20,549 nucleotides of DNA. Origin: an uncultured bacterium. Lineage in GTDB: Bacteria > Bacillota > Clostridia > UBA1381. The notes beneath the pieces are model-generated. The model saw only the letters and a list, made by a program, of their open reading frames with translations, was not told the origin of the DNA and searched no databases. A program made the translations under genes and the position numbers. Where the stretch lies: assembly GCA_905215805.1 (NCBI GenBank), contig CAJMRL010000032.1, forward strand, positions 1-20,549, read 5' to 3'. How positions within the stretch are numbered: the stretch's first letter is position 1; each line of letters opens with the position of its first letter. Shown here piece by piece: positions 8,209 through 13,866 of the stretch.

Positions 8209-9132
8209 ATGTGCGGATTATTTGGATTTTTATATTACGGAAACAGCAAGATAAACGCAGATGATCTTGTGGCTCGTCTTGCAGAGGAGGCAAGCATAAG
8301 GGGAACAGATGCAACAGGTATCGCATTCAACGACAAGGGCTTGAAGGTGTATAAGAAGCCGCTTAATGCTTATAGAATGAAATTCAAACTCAATGGAGCA
8401 AGAGCGGCTATCGGGCATACCCGTCATGCTACACAGGGCGATAAGCGTAAAAACTACAACAACCACCCATTCACAGGACGAGCAGGAAGAGACGAATTTG
8501 CACTCGCGCATAACGGAGTGCTGATGAATGATATGCTTTTAAGAAACAGCCTTAAGCTTCCGAAAACAAAGATTGAGACCGACAGCTATATAGCGGTACA
8601 GCTCATAGAAAACAAGCACACGCTCAACATGAGTACCCTTGCGTATATGGCGGAAAAGGTTCAAGGCAGCTTTACTTTTTCGGTGCTTGATAAAATGAAC
8701 AACCTTTACATAGTCAAGGGTGACAGCCCTATGGAGATACTGCATTTCACTGATAAGCAGCTTTATGTATATGCATCAACAGCAGAAATACTCTGGAAGG
8801 CGCTTATATCCACAACGCTGTTTAACGAACTCAAACAAAATAAATATGAAGAGATCAAAATCATCGAGGGAGATATCTTAAAGATAACCAGCACCGGAAA
8901 GCTTGAGTACGGCAAATTCAAATACGAGGATATGTTCGATTACCGCTGTGACTGGCGAAGATATGGGACAAGTAATTACAGTATGTGTGAATTTGATGAT
9001 GCATATTACAATGACTTAATTTCTGTCGCCGCGGGCATGGGAATAACTGCAGACGATATTGACGAGTTTCTTGCATACGGTCTGACGTATGATGAGATAG
9101 AGGATTATATTTATTGCGGAGAGGAGGTGTGA
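8209..9132 (+). CDS. Class II glutamine amidotransferase (Ntn hydrolase)
   Basis: 307 residues, start at 8209 with GAGGAGG nearby; this places the nucleophile Cys at position 2 (MCGLFGFL), as required after Met removal. GHTRHATQG, NNHPF, LAHNGVL and ETDSYIAVQ are the conserved glutamine-binding and oxyanion motifs of GATase II. There is no synthetase or isomerase domain, so ammonia released from glutamine must go to a partner, presumably the amidoligase one nucleotide upstream. Such amidoligase/GATase pairs are known from integrative elements and phages and have been proposed to modify peptides or make unusual metabolites. The C-terminal 60 residues (YRCDWRRYG to an acidic tail) are a separate small helical extension. 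Confidence 0.9.
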   Translation: MCGLFGFLYYGNSKINADDLVARLAEEASIRGTDATGIAFNDKGLKVYKKPLNAYRMKFKLNGARAAIGHTRHATQGDKRKNYNNHPFTGRAGRDEFALAHNGVLMNDMLLRNSLKLPKTKIETDSYIAVQLIENKHTLNMSTLAYMAEKVQGSFTFSVLDKMNNLYIVKGDSPMEILHFTDKQLYVYASTAEILWKALISTTLFNELKQNKYEEIKIIEGDILKITSTGKLEYGKFKYEDMFDYRCDWRRYGTSNYSMCEFDDAYYNDLISVAAGMGITADDIDEFLAYGLTYDEIEDYIYCGEEV

Positions 9133-9230
9133 CGGGAAATGAATATATAAGGAAGGTCGCTATGGCGGTCATTGAAGCCGTTATCAAGGCGGTGCTCGAC
9201 TACTACAGCGACATCAAGGGCAAGCGGTGA
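9129..9230 (+). CDS. Coupled 33-codon ORF
   Basis: GTG at 9129-9131 overlaps the TGA of the amidotransferase (GTGA) and follows GAGGAG at 9121-9126. This is a textbook translational-coupling arrangement. The frame runs to TGA at 9228-9230 and encodes an amphipathic helix-like peptide with the core AMAVIEAVIKAVLDYYSDIK and a basic end. An internal ATG at 9162 is an alternative start. No family is recognised. The position makes it a candidate accessory peptide, or even a substrate, of the amidoligase pathway; this is speculation. Confidence 0.4.
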   Translation: MTGNEYIRKVAMAVIEAVIKAVLDYYSDIKGKR

Positions 9231-9258
9231 GGGGATTTTCCCTTGCCGCTCGTGATAG
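9217..9258 (+). other. Imperfect stem-loop after amidoligase operon
   Basis: AGCGG-TG-AGGG near 9222-9235 can pair with CCCT-TG-CCGCT near 9241-9254 across a GATTTT loop. There is no T-run, so it could stabilise the mRNA 3' end but is a weak terminator candidate. Confidence 0.3.
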
Positions 9259-9323
9259 AATGTTATAAAGTTATGTGAGCAATACTAGTAGAGATACTAT
9301 GAGGAAAATTAATATAAATATAC

Positions 9324-9353
9324 CAATATTAAATTAATTATATTTTAATATTG
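9324..9353. promoter_or_regulatory. 10-bp inverted repeat upstream of resolvase
   Basis: CAATATTAAA at 9324-9333 and TTTAATATTG at 9344-9353 are perfect complements with a 10-nt AT spacer, ending 27 nt before the resolvase start. Its size and position suit an operator or a recombinase-binding dimer site, though AT-rich sequence yields such repeats easily. Confidence 0.4.
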
Positions 9354-9380
9354 AATTATTTTTTTGAGGAGTGAAATAAA

Positions 9381-9935
9381 GTGAAGAATTACATATTTGG
9401 GTATGCAAGAGTATCAACTACAGAGCAAATACTTGATAGACAGCTTGATATGTTGAACAAGTACGGTGTAGACTATATTTATTGCGAAAAAATTACAGGG
9501 ACAAAAAGGAATAGACCTGAACTTGAAAAGTTACTTGACAGATTGACATCAGGTGATACTGTGGTTATAGAATCATTATCAAGGTTAGGCAGAAGCACAA
9601 AAGACCTTATAGAGCTTATGGAACTGTTTAATAAAAAACAAGTTGACCTTGTATCACTTAAAGAAAATATAAACACCACTACAGCAACCGGTAAACTGCT
9701 TTTTACATTGATTTCCGCTATATCGCAATTTGAAAGAGACTGTATTGTTGACAGAACTAAGGAGGGGCTTGCATCAGCTCGCGCAAGAGGACGAATCGGT
9801 GGCAGACCACCTATAGATAAAAATTTAATTGATAAAGCTGTCAGATTATATCAAAGCAAAGAATATACCGTTGCTGAGGTCGAAGAATTAACAGGTGTCA
9901 AACGTGCCACCTTGTATCGATATTTAAAAAAATAG
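9381..9935 (+). CDS. Serine resolvase/invertase (Hin/Tn3 family)
   Basis: 184 residues from GTG at 9381, with GAGGAG at 9366-9371. YARVSTTEQ places the catalytic serine at Ser12. GTKRNRPELEKLL, ESLSRLGRS and QFERDCIVDRTKEGL are the conserved resolvase-domain segments with active-site arginines and the long E helix. GRIGGRPP leads to a C-terminal HTH (TVAEVEELTGVKRATLYRYL, about 160-182). Length and layout are those of an intact small serine recombinase. These enzymes resolve cointegrates or plasmid dimers, or invert DNA at a nearby res/dif-like site. The repeat array just downstream (9984-10060) is the obvious candidate site. Confidence 0.95.
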   Translation: MKNYIFGYARVSTTEQILDRQLDMLNKYGVDYIYCEKITGTKRNRPELEKLLDRLTSGDTVVIESLSRLGRSTKDLIELMELFNKKQVDLVSLKENINTTTATGKLLFTLISAISQFERDCIVDRTKEGLASARARGRIGGRPPIDKNLIDKAVRLYQSKEYTVAEVEELTGVKRATLYRYLKK

Positions 9936-9936
9936 C

Positions 9937-9965
9937 TTGACAACTTTGTAAGAATATGCTATGAT
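9937..9965 (+). promoter_or_regulatory. Sigma-70-type promoter with extended -10
   Basis: TTGACA at 9937-9942, a 17-nt spacer, then TATGAT at 9960-9965 preceded by TGC (extended -10). It begins two bases after the resolvase stop. A start near 9972 gives a leader of about 250 nt, running through the TTTTGAGA repeats, before the ORF at 10222. Confidence 0.65.
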
Positions 9966-9983
9966 GCTTATAAAGATGTAGAT

Positions 9984-10060
9984 TTATGAGAGATTGATTT
10001 TGAGATGAGTTTTGAGACGGGTTTTAGAGTTTTGAGACGAATTTATGATACATTCTCAAA
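9984..10060 (+). repeat. TTTTGAGAYG direct/inverted repeat array
   Basis: Copies lie at 9998-10007 (TTTTGAGATG), 10010-10019 and 10030-10039 (both TTTTGAGACG), with degenerate versions at 9984-9993 and 10022-10029 and an inverted half (TCTCAAA) at 10054-10060. Closely spaced direct and inverted copies next to a resolvase gene are typical of a res-type recombination site; iteron-like binding by a replication protein is the alternative. Confidence 0.5.
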
Positions 10061-10107
10061 TCATCCCATAAACGATGGTTTTATTGATGTATTGATATAG
10101 TGTAGCT

Positions 10108-10182
10108 AGTGTAGGGTAAATTTGAAGAATTTCATATGAAATCATTATATTTGCTTAGAAAATTTTATATTTTCCCTGCACT
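10108..10182. repeat. Imperfect inverted repeat around a palindrome
   Basis: AGTGTAGGGTAAA (10108-10120) pairs with TTTTCCCTGCACT (10170-10182) with two mismatches. Between them lies the perfect 14-bp palindrome ATTTCATATGAAAT. AGTGTAG is also directly repeated just before and within the left arm. The element lies in the leader of the ORF at 10222. It could form a long RNA stem or bind a dimeric protein; the function is not determined. Confidence 0.4.
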
Positions 10183-10221
10183 CAATACACTGTTACTAAA
10201 TGACAAGGACTGATTTAAGTT

Positions 10222-10599
10222 ATGGATAATAAGTATACAGATATAGAATGTCTTGCGAAGGATAATAAGTATACAGATATAGAATGTCTTGCGAAGGAGA
10301 ATAAGTATACAGATATAGAATATCTTGTGAACACGATAGAAAACATAATGTGTTTTCATTCGCCTATGGAAGCAATATACAATGATATCTTTGAGGATAT
10401 GGATACTGAAATTCCCTTGCAGCCATGTACTGAACAATGGAAAGCTGTATTGCAGACATGTCAAATGAGCTACGATGATTTTATTTGCAATGTTTTAATG
10501 GCTGTATTATCTGATATATGTTCAGCCGTAACAATAAAAGGGAAAATAAAATATCCGCATACTTCGGATAAAGCTGTGCGTCAACGTCAAAAAAAGTAA
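10222..10599 (+). CDS. Repeat-bearing hypothetical protein (125 aa, may extend by -1 frameshift)
   Basis: Starts at ATG 10222. After Met there are three 12-residue copies, DNKYTDIECLAK, the same again, then ENKYTDIEYLVN, followed by a helical region (TIENIMCFHSPMEAIYNDIF, MSYDDFICNVLMAVLSDICS) and a basic tail KAVRQRQKK. No family is recognised. The stop (10597-10599) lies immediately after A-AAA-AAG (10590-10596), the dnaX-type slippery heptamer. A -1 slip there would join it to the next ORF for a product of about 434 residues. It may alternatively be the N-terminal half of one gene broken by loss of an A in the A7 run. Confidence 0.55.
   Translation: MDNKYTDIECLAKDNKYTDIECLAKENKYTDIEYLVNTIENIMCFHSPMEAIYNDIFEDMDTEIPLQPCTEQWKAVLQTCQMSYDDFICNVLMAVLSDICSAVTIKGKIKYPHTSDKAVRQRQKK
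10225..10332 (+). repeat. Three tandem 36-bp coding repeats
   Basis: Units at 10225-10260, 10261-10296 and 10297-10332. The first two are identical and the third differs at a few positions. The 36-bp length keeps frame (12 codons each), so copy number can vary without breaking the protein. Confidence 0.9.
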
Positions 10600-11525
10600 T
10601 AGAAACAAAAGAAAAAGTTTATGGCAAGGATTTATATAAGGATCAGCCTTATTTCTTAAATTCAAAAAGAACAAATATGTCGGGGTTCTATCTTACTGAA
10701 CTCCTGCTTGTAATGCACGAGGAGATCACCAAAGATGGCGGTAAAAAGAATCCATTGCTAAAATTGGCCAATTCCGATAATATCAACTTGGAACATTTTA
10801 GCGGCGAAGATTTAGAGGATATAGTGAAATATTGCAAATCAATTTGTGAATATATGGTACGTAAAAAAATTCCGTTATTCCAAAGGATGATGATTTTGTA
10901 TCATTTAGAAATGGAGATAAGGTTTTCTACGATATTCCAGATATTAAAAATGATATCAGATGAAAATTTAAATGATATACAAAAGGAAACGCTATATCGC
11001 ACAAGAGAAATATGTAGCATTAATTTTTTTAATAGAGATGCGAGTGAGCTATGCCACTATCAAAATTCAATATATTTTGGAAAGCAGTGCTATTGTGAGG
11101 ACTTAGCTAAGTGCTGTCTTGAAAATAGATTTACTGTGATATGCCGCCCAGAGGATGTATTAAAGCCCATGTATGAAATAGTGAAGTTCATATATGTGAT
11201 AAGAGATACCATTATAAATCGATTAAATAAAATATATGGCCAAGATTATCAGCATCTTGCAGACAACACCTTTACGAGCTTGCAGTCGACATTTAGTATG
11301 AACGAAGATAAGCTTTCGTACTATGAAAAACGGTTATTACAAGGGTGCCAAAATATAATGGATGAATATAACAGCTTTAATAGTTACGATATTAAGGTGG
11401 ACCACTTTGTAAGAATGTATGTCTCTGATGATAAATTCAAAAGCTTTCAAAGCTCAGAGAATGATAAAAAGAAGAAAAAGACTGAACAAAGAAAAGCTAA
11501 AAACAAAAAAGAACAGCGCTCCTAA
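10596..11525 (+). CDS. Hypothetical protein, probable C-terminal part of the 10222 gene
   Basis: The frame is open from 10572 to TAA at 11523-11525. Coding character begins before the first ATG (10677): KVYGKDLYKDQPYFLNSK reads like protein, and no Shine-Dalgarno precedes 10677. Expression by -1 frameshifting from the upstream ORF, or an original fusion, is therefore more likely than independent initiation; the ATG-only product would be 282 residues. The body is helical with several Cys residues (about 115-150 from the ATG) and ends in a Lys-rich tail (KKKKKTEQRKAKNKKEQ). It precedes a good terminator. No family is recognised; the setting between resolvase and helicase suggests a replication or regulatory role for the element. 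Confidence 0.6.
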   Translation, partial: VIETKEKVYGKDLYKDQPYFLNSKRTNMSGFYLTELLLVMHEEITKDGGKKNPLLKLANSDNINLEHFSGEDLEDIVKYCKSICEYMVRKKIPLFQRMMILYHLEMEIRFSTIFQILKMISDENLNDIQKETLYRTREICSINFFNRDASELCHYQNSIYFGKQCYCEDLAKCCLENRFTVICRPEDVLKPMYEIVKFIYVIRDTIINRLNKIYGQDYQHLADNTFTSLQSTFSMNEDKLSYYEKRLLQGCQNIMDEYNSFNSYDIKVDHFVRMYVSDDKFKSFQSSENDKKKKKTEQRKAKNKKEQRS

Positions 11526-11552
11526 GATGTATTGAAAGATACATCTTTTTTT
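11524..11552 (+). terminator. Intrinsic terminator
   Basis: AAGATGTAT (11524-11532) and ATACATCTT (11539-11547) form a perfect 9-bp stem with a 6-nt loop, followed by a T-run to 11552. It overlaps the stop codon of the preceding ORF and insulates it from the primase operon. Confidence 0.85.
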
Positions 11553-11593
11553 ATTGTTCCCACCGATTAGGTCGCGAAAATTTTGCGACTTTC

Positions 11594-11602
11594 TGCTATA
11601 AT
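11594..11602 (+). promoter_or_regulatory. Extended -10 promoter, copy 1
   Basis: TGC-TATAAT at 11594-11602. No clear -35 at 17 bp (GCGAAA), so activity would depend on the extended -10 or an activator bound to the GTCGC palindrome just upstream. Confidence 0.5.
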
Positions 11603-11712
11603 ACAGTTATATATAAGAGTTCTTGAAGTTAAGACCTATAATTAAAATTAAGAAATATATTGATTCAAATATATGTTCCCACCGATTGGGTCGCGAAAAT
11701 TATACAACTTTC

Positions 11713-11721
11713 TGGTATAAT
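11713..11721 (+). promoter_or_regulatory. Extended -10 promoter, copy 2
   Basis: TGG-TATAAT at 11713-11721, equivalent to copy 1 but nested inside an 8-bp inverted repeat that could act as an operator. It lies about 240 nt upstream of the start at 11965. Confidence 0.5.
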
Positions 11722-11838
11722 AAAGTTGTATATAGGAGTTCTTAAAATTTAAAGTCTATAGTTTAATTTATAAATATATTTGTTAATATATTCAAATAAG
11801 GCTGGCTTTATGAAATCTTATATATTAAATCGACAAAG

Positions 11839-11939
11839 AGAATTTATAAATATGATGGAACTATAATTGTATAATCTGATTTCAATAGAGAAAATCATAA
11901 TATTATAATTTCATCAATGATATGTTCTTTATAAATTCT
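11839..11939. repeat. 12-bp perfect inverted repeat in leader
   Basis: AGAATTTATAAA (11839-11850) is the exact complement of TTTATAAATTCT (11928-11939), with additional short pairings inside (GATGGAA with TTTCATC). The AT-rich leader could fold into a long stem ending 10 nt before the AGGAGG of the next gene, so it could affect translation or mark an origin-like region. Confidence 0.5.
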
Positions 11940-11964
11940 ACTAATAATTAGGAGGTTGTATACA

Positions 11965-12339
11965 ATGGCAGAATCCATTGACTTAGAGTATGCTGAAAAT
12001 GGAAATATAATCATTCATAGCAGAAAGTCACAGGCAGAACGGTCAGAGGCTAGTCTCTATGTAATCTCTGCTAGGAGCAAGAATAAAGTACAAAACAATC
12101 AGTCTGTAGATGGTTGTAAGAAAGATGACGAGGAGATAAGTATTACGAAAACATTAAGTAATAATCTGTTGGCCTCGAAATCACTTAAAGAAAATGGAGG
12201 ACCTGCGAAGCAGAAGAAGAAAAAGAACGGGAAGAAGAAACACAAGAAAAATAAGAAAAAAACAAGAAGAATAAAACGAAAAATATTACAAGATCCTGTA
12301 AATCGTATGAACAGGCTAAGGATATGCCATTTCACCTAG
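11965..12339 (+). CDS. Lys-rich hypothetical protein before SF3 helicase
   Basis: 124 residues from ATG at 11965, chosen because AGGAGG at 11950-11955 lies 9 nt upstream. The first 85 residues are polar without a recognised motif. Residues 85-115 are almost pure Lys/Arg with Asn and Gln (KQKKKKNGKKKHKKNKKK), suitable for nucleic-acid binding. The end overlaps the helicase ORF by 16 nt in the -1 frame. Past the A7 run at 12256-12262 the helicase frame is already open and protein-like (ITRSCKSYEQAKDMPFHLDE). The two ORFs could therefore be one gene broken by loss of an A, or a coupled pair. Confidence 0.6.
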   Translation: MAESIDLEYAENGNIIIHSRKSQAERSEASLYVISARSKNKVQNNQSVDGCKKDDEEISITKTLSNNLLASKSLKENGGPAKQKKKKNGKKKHKKNKKKTRRIKRKILQDPVNRMNRLRICHFT

Positions 12340-13712
12340 ATGAGGATATAAATGGTATTATCAAGCAAAGGTTTTCCAACTTGAAAATTAAAAAAATACC
12401 GTCCACCGACTCTGAATTTGTCGATATTATAATAAAAATATATGAAGATTATATTCTCTATAATCCGGAAGAGAATCAGTGGCTTTGGTATACAGGGAAG
12501 CGTTGGAAAATAGATACTGAGTTTGTTGTCTATAATTATGTGCTGAAAACGGTTTGCGAGATCAATCATATATTTGAAAAAAGCGATGCTGACAAATCCG
12601 ATTTGAAGCAGGTCAGCCTGTATTGCAATCATCATTTTATTGTCAATCTTATCGGAATGCTGAAAACAAAATGTGTTTGCCACTCAGATAATTTTGACCA
12701 ATGTCCATACAAGGCAAATCTCAATAACGGAACTTTAAATTTGATAACGGGAAATTTGAAGAAGCATCGTCCTGAGGATATGATAACGAAATTTATCAAT
12801 ATTGATTATATTGAAAACGCGATAGGTAATAGATTTGAAAAATTCATATTGGAAATCTGTGACTACGATGAGGATTTAGCTGAATATCTGCAAGTGATGT
12901 ATGGCTATGCTTTCACCGGTGAAACACGAGAGCAATGCTTCTTTATGGAAAAAGGAAATGGAGCAAATGGTAAATCCACATTAAATGAGGTTATTGCTGA
13001 TGTTGTAGAGGAGTATACAGATAGAGTAGATTTCTCGTTATTTCAAAAAAAGCAGTACGCTTCTGCTAATGCCCCAACTCCGGAATTAGCCAAATTAAAA
13101 GGTAAACATATTGTATTTTGCTCCGAGACTAACGATAATCAGGTCAATGAAGCGAAAATTAAGGAGATCACAGGAGGTACAAGAATAACAGCAAGAGCTT
13201 TGCATAAATCCCCGTTCAGCTATATACCGAAGTTCACCATAATATTTGACGGCAATACTCTGCCGACAATCAAGGGTGTTGATCACGGTATATGGCGCAG
13301 GATCGTTGTCGTACCGTTTAATTGTAAGTTCGATAAGGATGTGACCCTTAAAGATACTTTATTACAAGAAAAGGAAGTTATTTTAAAATGGCTCGTTGAC
13401 GGTGCTTATAAATACTATAAAAATGGCTTGCCAGTGTGTAAGGCTGTTAAAAAGGCTACTAAGCAGTATCGTCTGGAAGAAAATACTGTTGAGTCGTTTG
13501 TGAAGCATGGCATTGTTGAAGATCCTGAAAGTAAATGTGCGGCTAAAGTTTTATATACTGAATATGAGCGTTATTGCAATAATTGCTGCAGCTCTCCTGT
13601 TGATATAAAGACTTTTAAGGCTGCGATGAATACGCAGGGCTATACAAGCAAGCGGAGCAATAAGGGTGTGTTTTGGACAGGTATACGGCTTAGAAATGAT
13701 ACAAACGAATAG
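12324..13712 (+). CDS. Phage/plasmid P4-D5-type SF3 helicase (primase C-terminal part)
   Basis: 462 residues. The N-terminal 200 match the D5_N/poxvirus-D5-like region of P4-family primases (CPYKANLNNGTLNLITG). The SF3 ATPase follows: Walker A GNGANGKST at residues 211-219, a Walker B-like HIVFCSETND near 265, and TIIFDGNTLPTI with a downstream IWRRIVVVPF, the usual sensor and arginine-finger region. The C-terminal part (VLYTEYERYC, FKAAMNTQGY) is the winged-helix primase tail. No DnaG/AEP primase catalytic domain is present. ATG 12324 has only a weak RBS. The product would unwind DNA at the element's origin, supporting an autonomously replicating stage. A 41-residue ORF and the integrase follow. 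Confidence 0.9.
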   Translation: MPFHLDEDINGIIKQRFSNLKIKKIPSTDSEFVDIIIKIYEDYILYNPEENQWLWYTGKRWKIDTEFVVYNYVLKTVCEINHIFEKSDADKSDLKQVSLYCNHHFIVNLIGMLKTKCVCHSDNFDQCPYKANLNNGTLNLITGNLKKHRPEDMITKFINIDYIENAIGNRFEKFILEICDYDEDLAEYLQVMYGYAFTGETREQCFFMEKGNGANGKSTLNEVIADVVEEYTDRVDFSLFQKKQYASANAPTPELAKLKGKHIVFCSETNDNQVNEAKIKEITGGTRITARALHKSPFSYIPKFTIIFDGNTLPTIKGVDHGIWRRIVVVPFNCKFDKDVTLKDTLLQEKEVILKWLVDGAYKYYKNGLPVCKAVKKATKQYRLEENTVESFVKHGIVEDPESKCAAKVLYTEYERYCNNCCSSPVDIKTFKAAMNTQGYTSKRSNKGVFWTGIRLRNDTNE

Positions 13713-13724
13713 GAGGAAGAAATT

Positions 13725-13850
13725 ATGGATAGAACAAATAATATTACATATAAATTTGATGGTGAGTATGTGGACGCAAAGGAATTTATGAAACTTCTAT
13801 GTGAATCCATTAAGCTTATCATAGAATCAAGCAATATCAAAAAAGCTTGA
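13725..13850 (+). CDS. 41-residue hypothetical protein
   Basis: ATG at 13725 is preceded by AGGAGG at 13711-13716, which overlaps the end of the helicase gene, and the stop is at 13848-13850. The peptide has a YKFDGEYVDAKEFMKLL motif and a helical end, as seen in small proteins next to serine integrases of Clostridia elements. It may be a recombination accessory factor, but this is inferred only from position, 16 nt before the integrase. Confidence 0.65.
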   Translation: MDRTNNITYKFDGEYVDAKEFMKLLCESIKLIIESSNIKKA

Positions 13851-13866
13851 GAAATGAGGTGATAAT

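Larger units (their letters stand above)
11556..11799 (+). repeat. Tandem ~119-bp duplication carrying promoters
   Basis: Two diverged copies start with GTTCCCACCGATT at 11556 and at 11675, a 119-bp period, and align through GAGTTCTT to the AT-rich tail. Each contains GGTCGCGAAAATT and an extended -10. In copy 1 the GTCGC...GCGAC segment (11571-11589) is a near-palindrome. In copy 2 this is replaced by ACAACTTT...AAAGTTGT flanking the -10. The duplication occupies the gap between the terminator and the primase operon. Confidence 0.8.

Noticed and set aside
10225..10332. CRISPR array
   Set aside because: The 36-bp units are contiguous without spacers and keep a coding frame.
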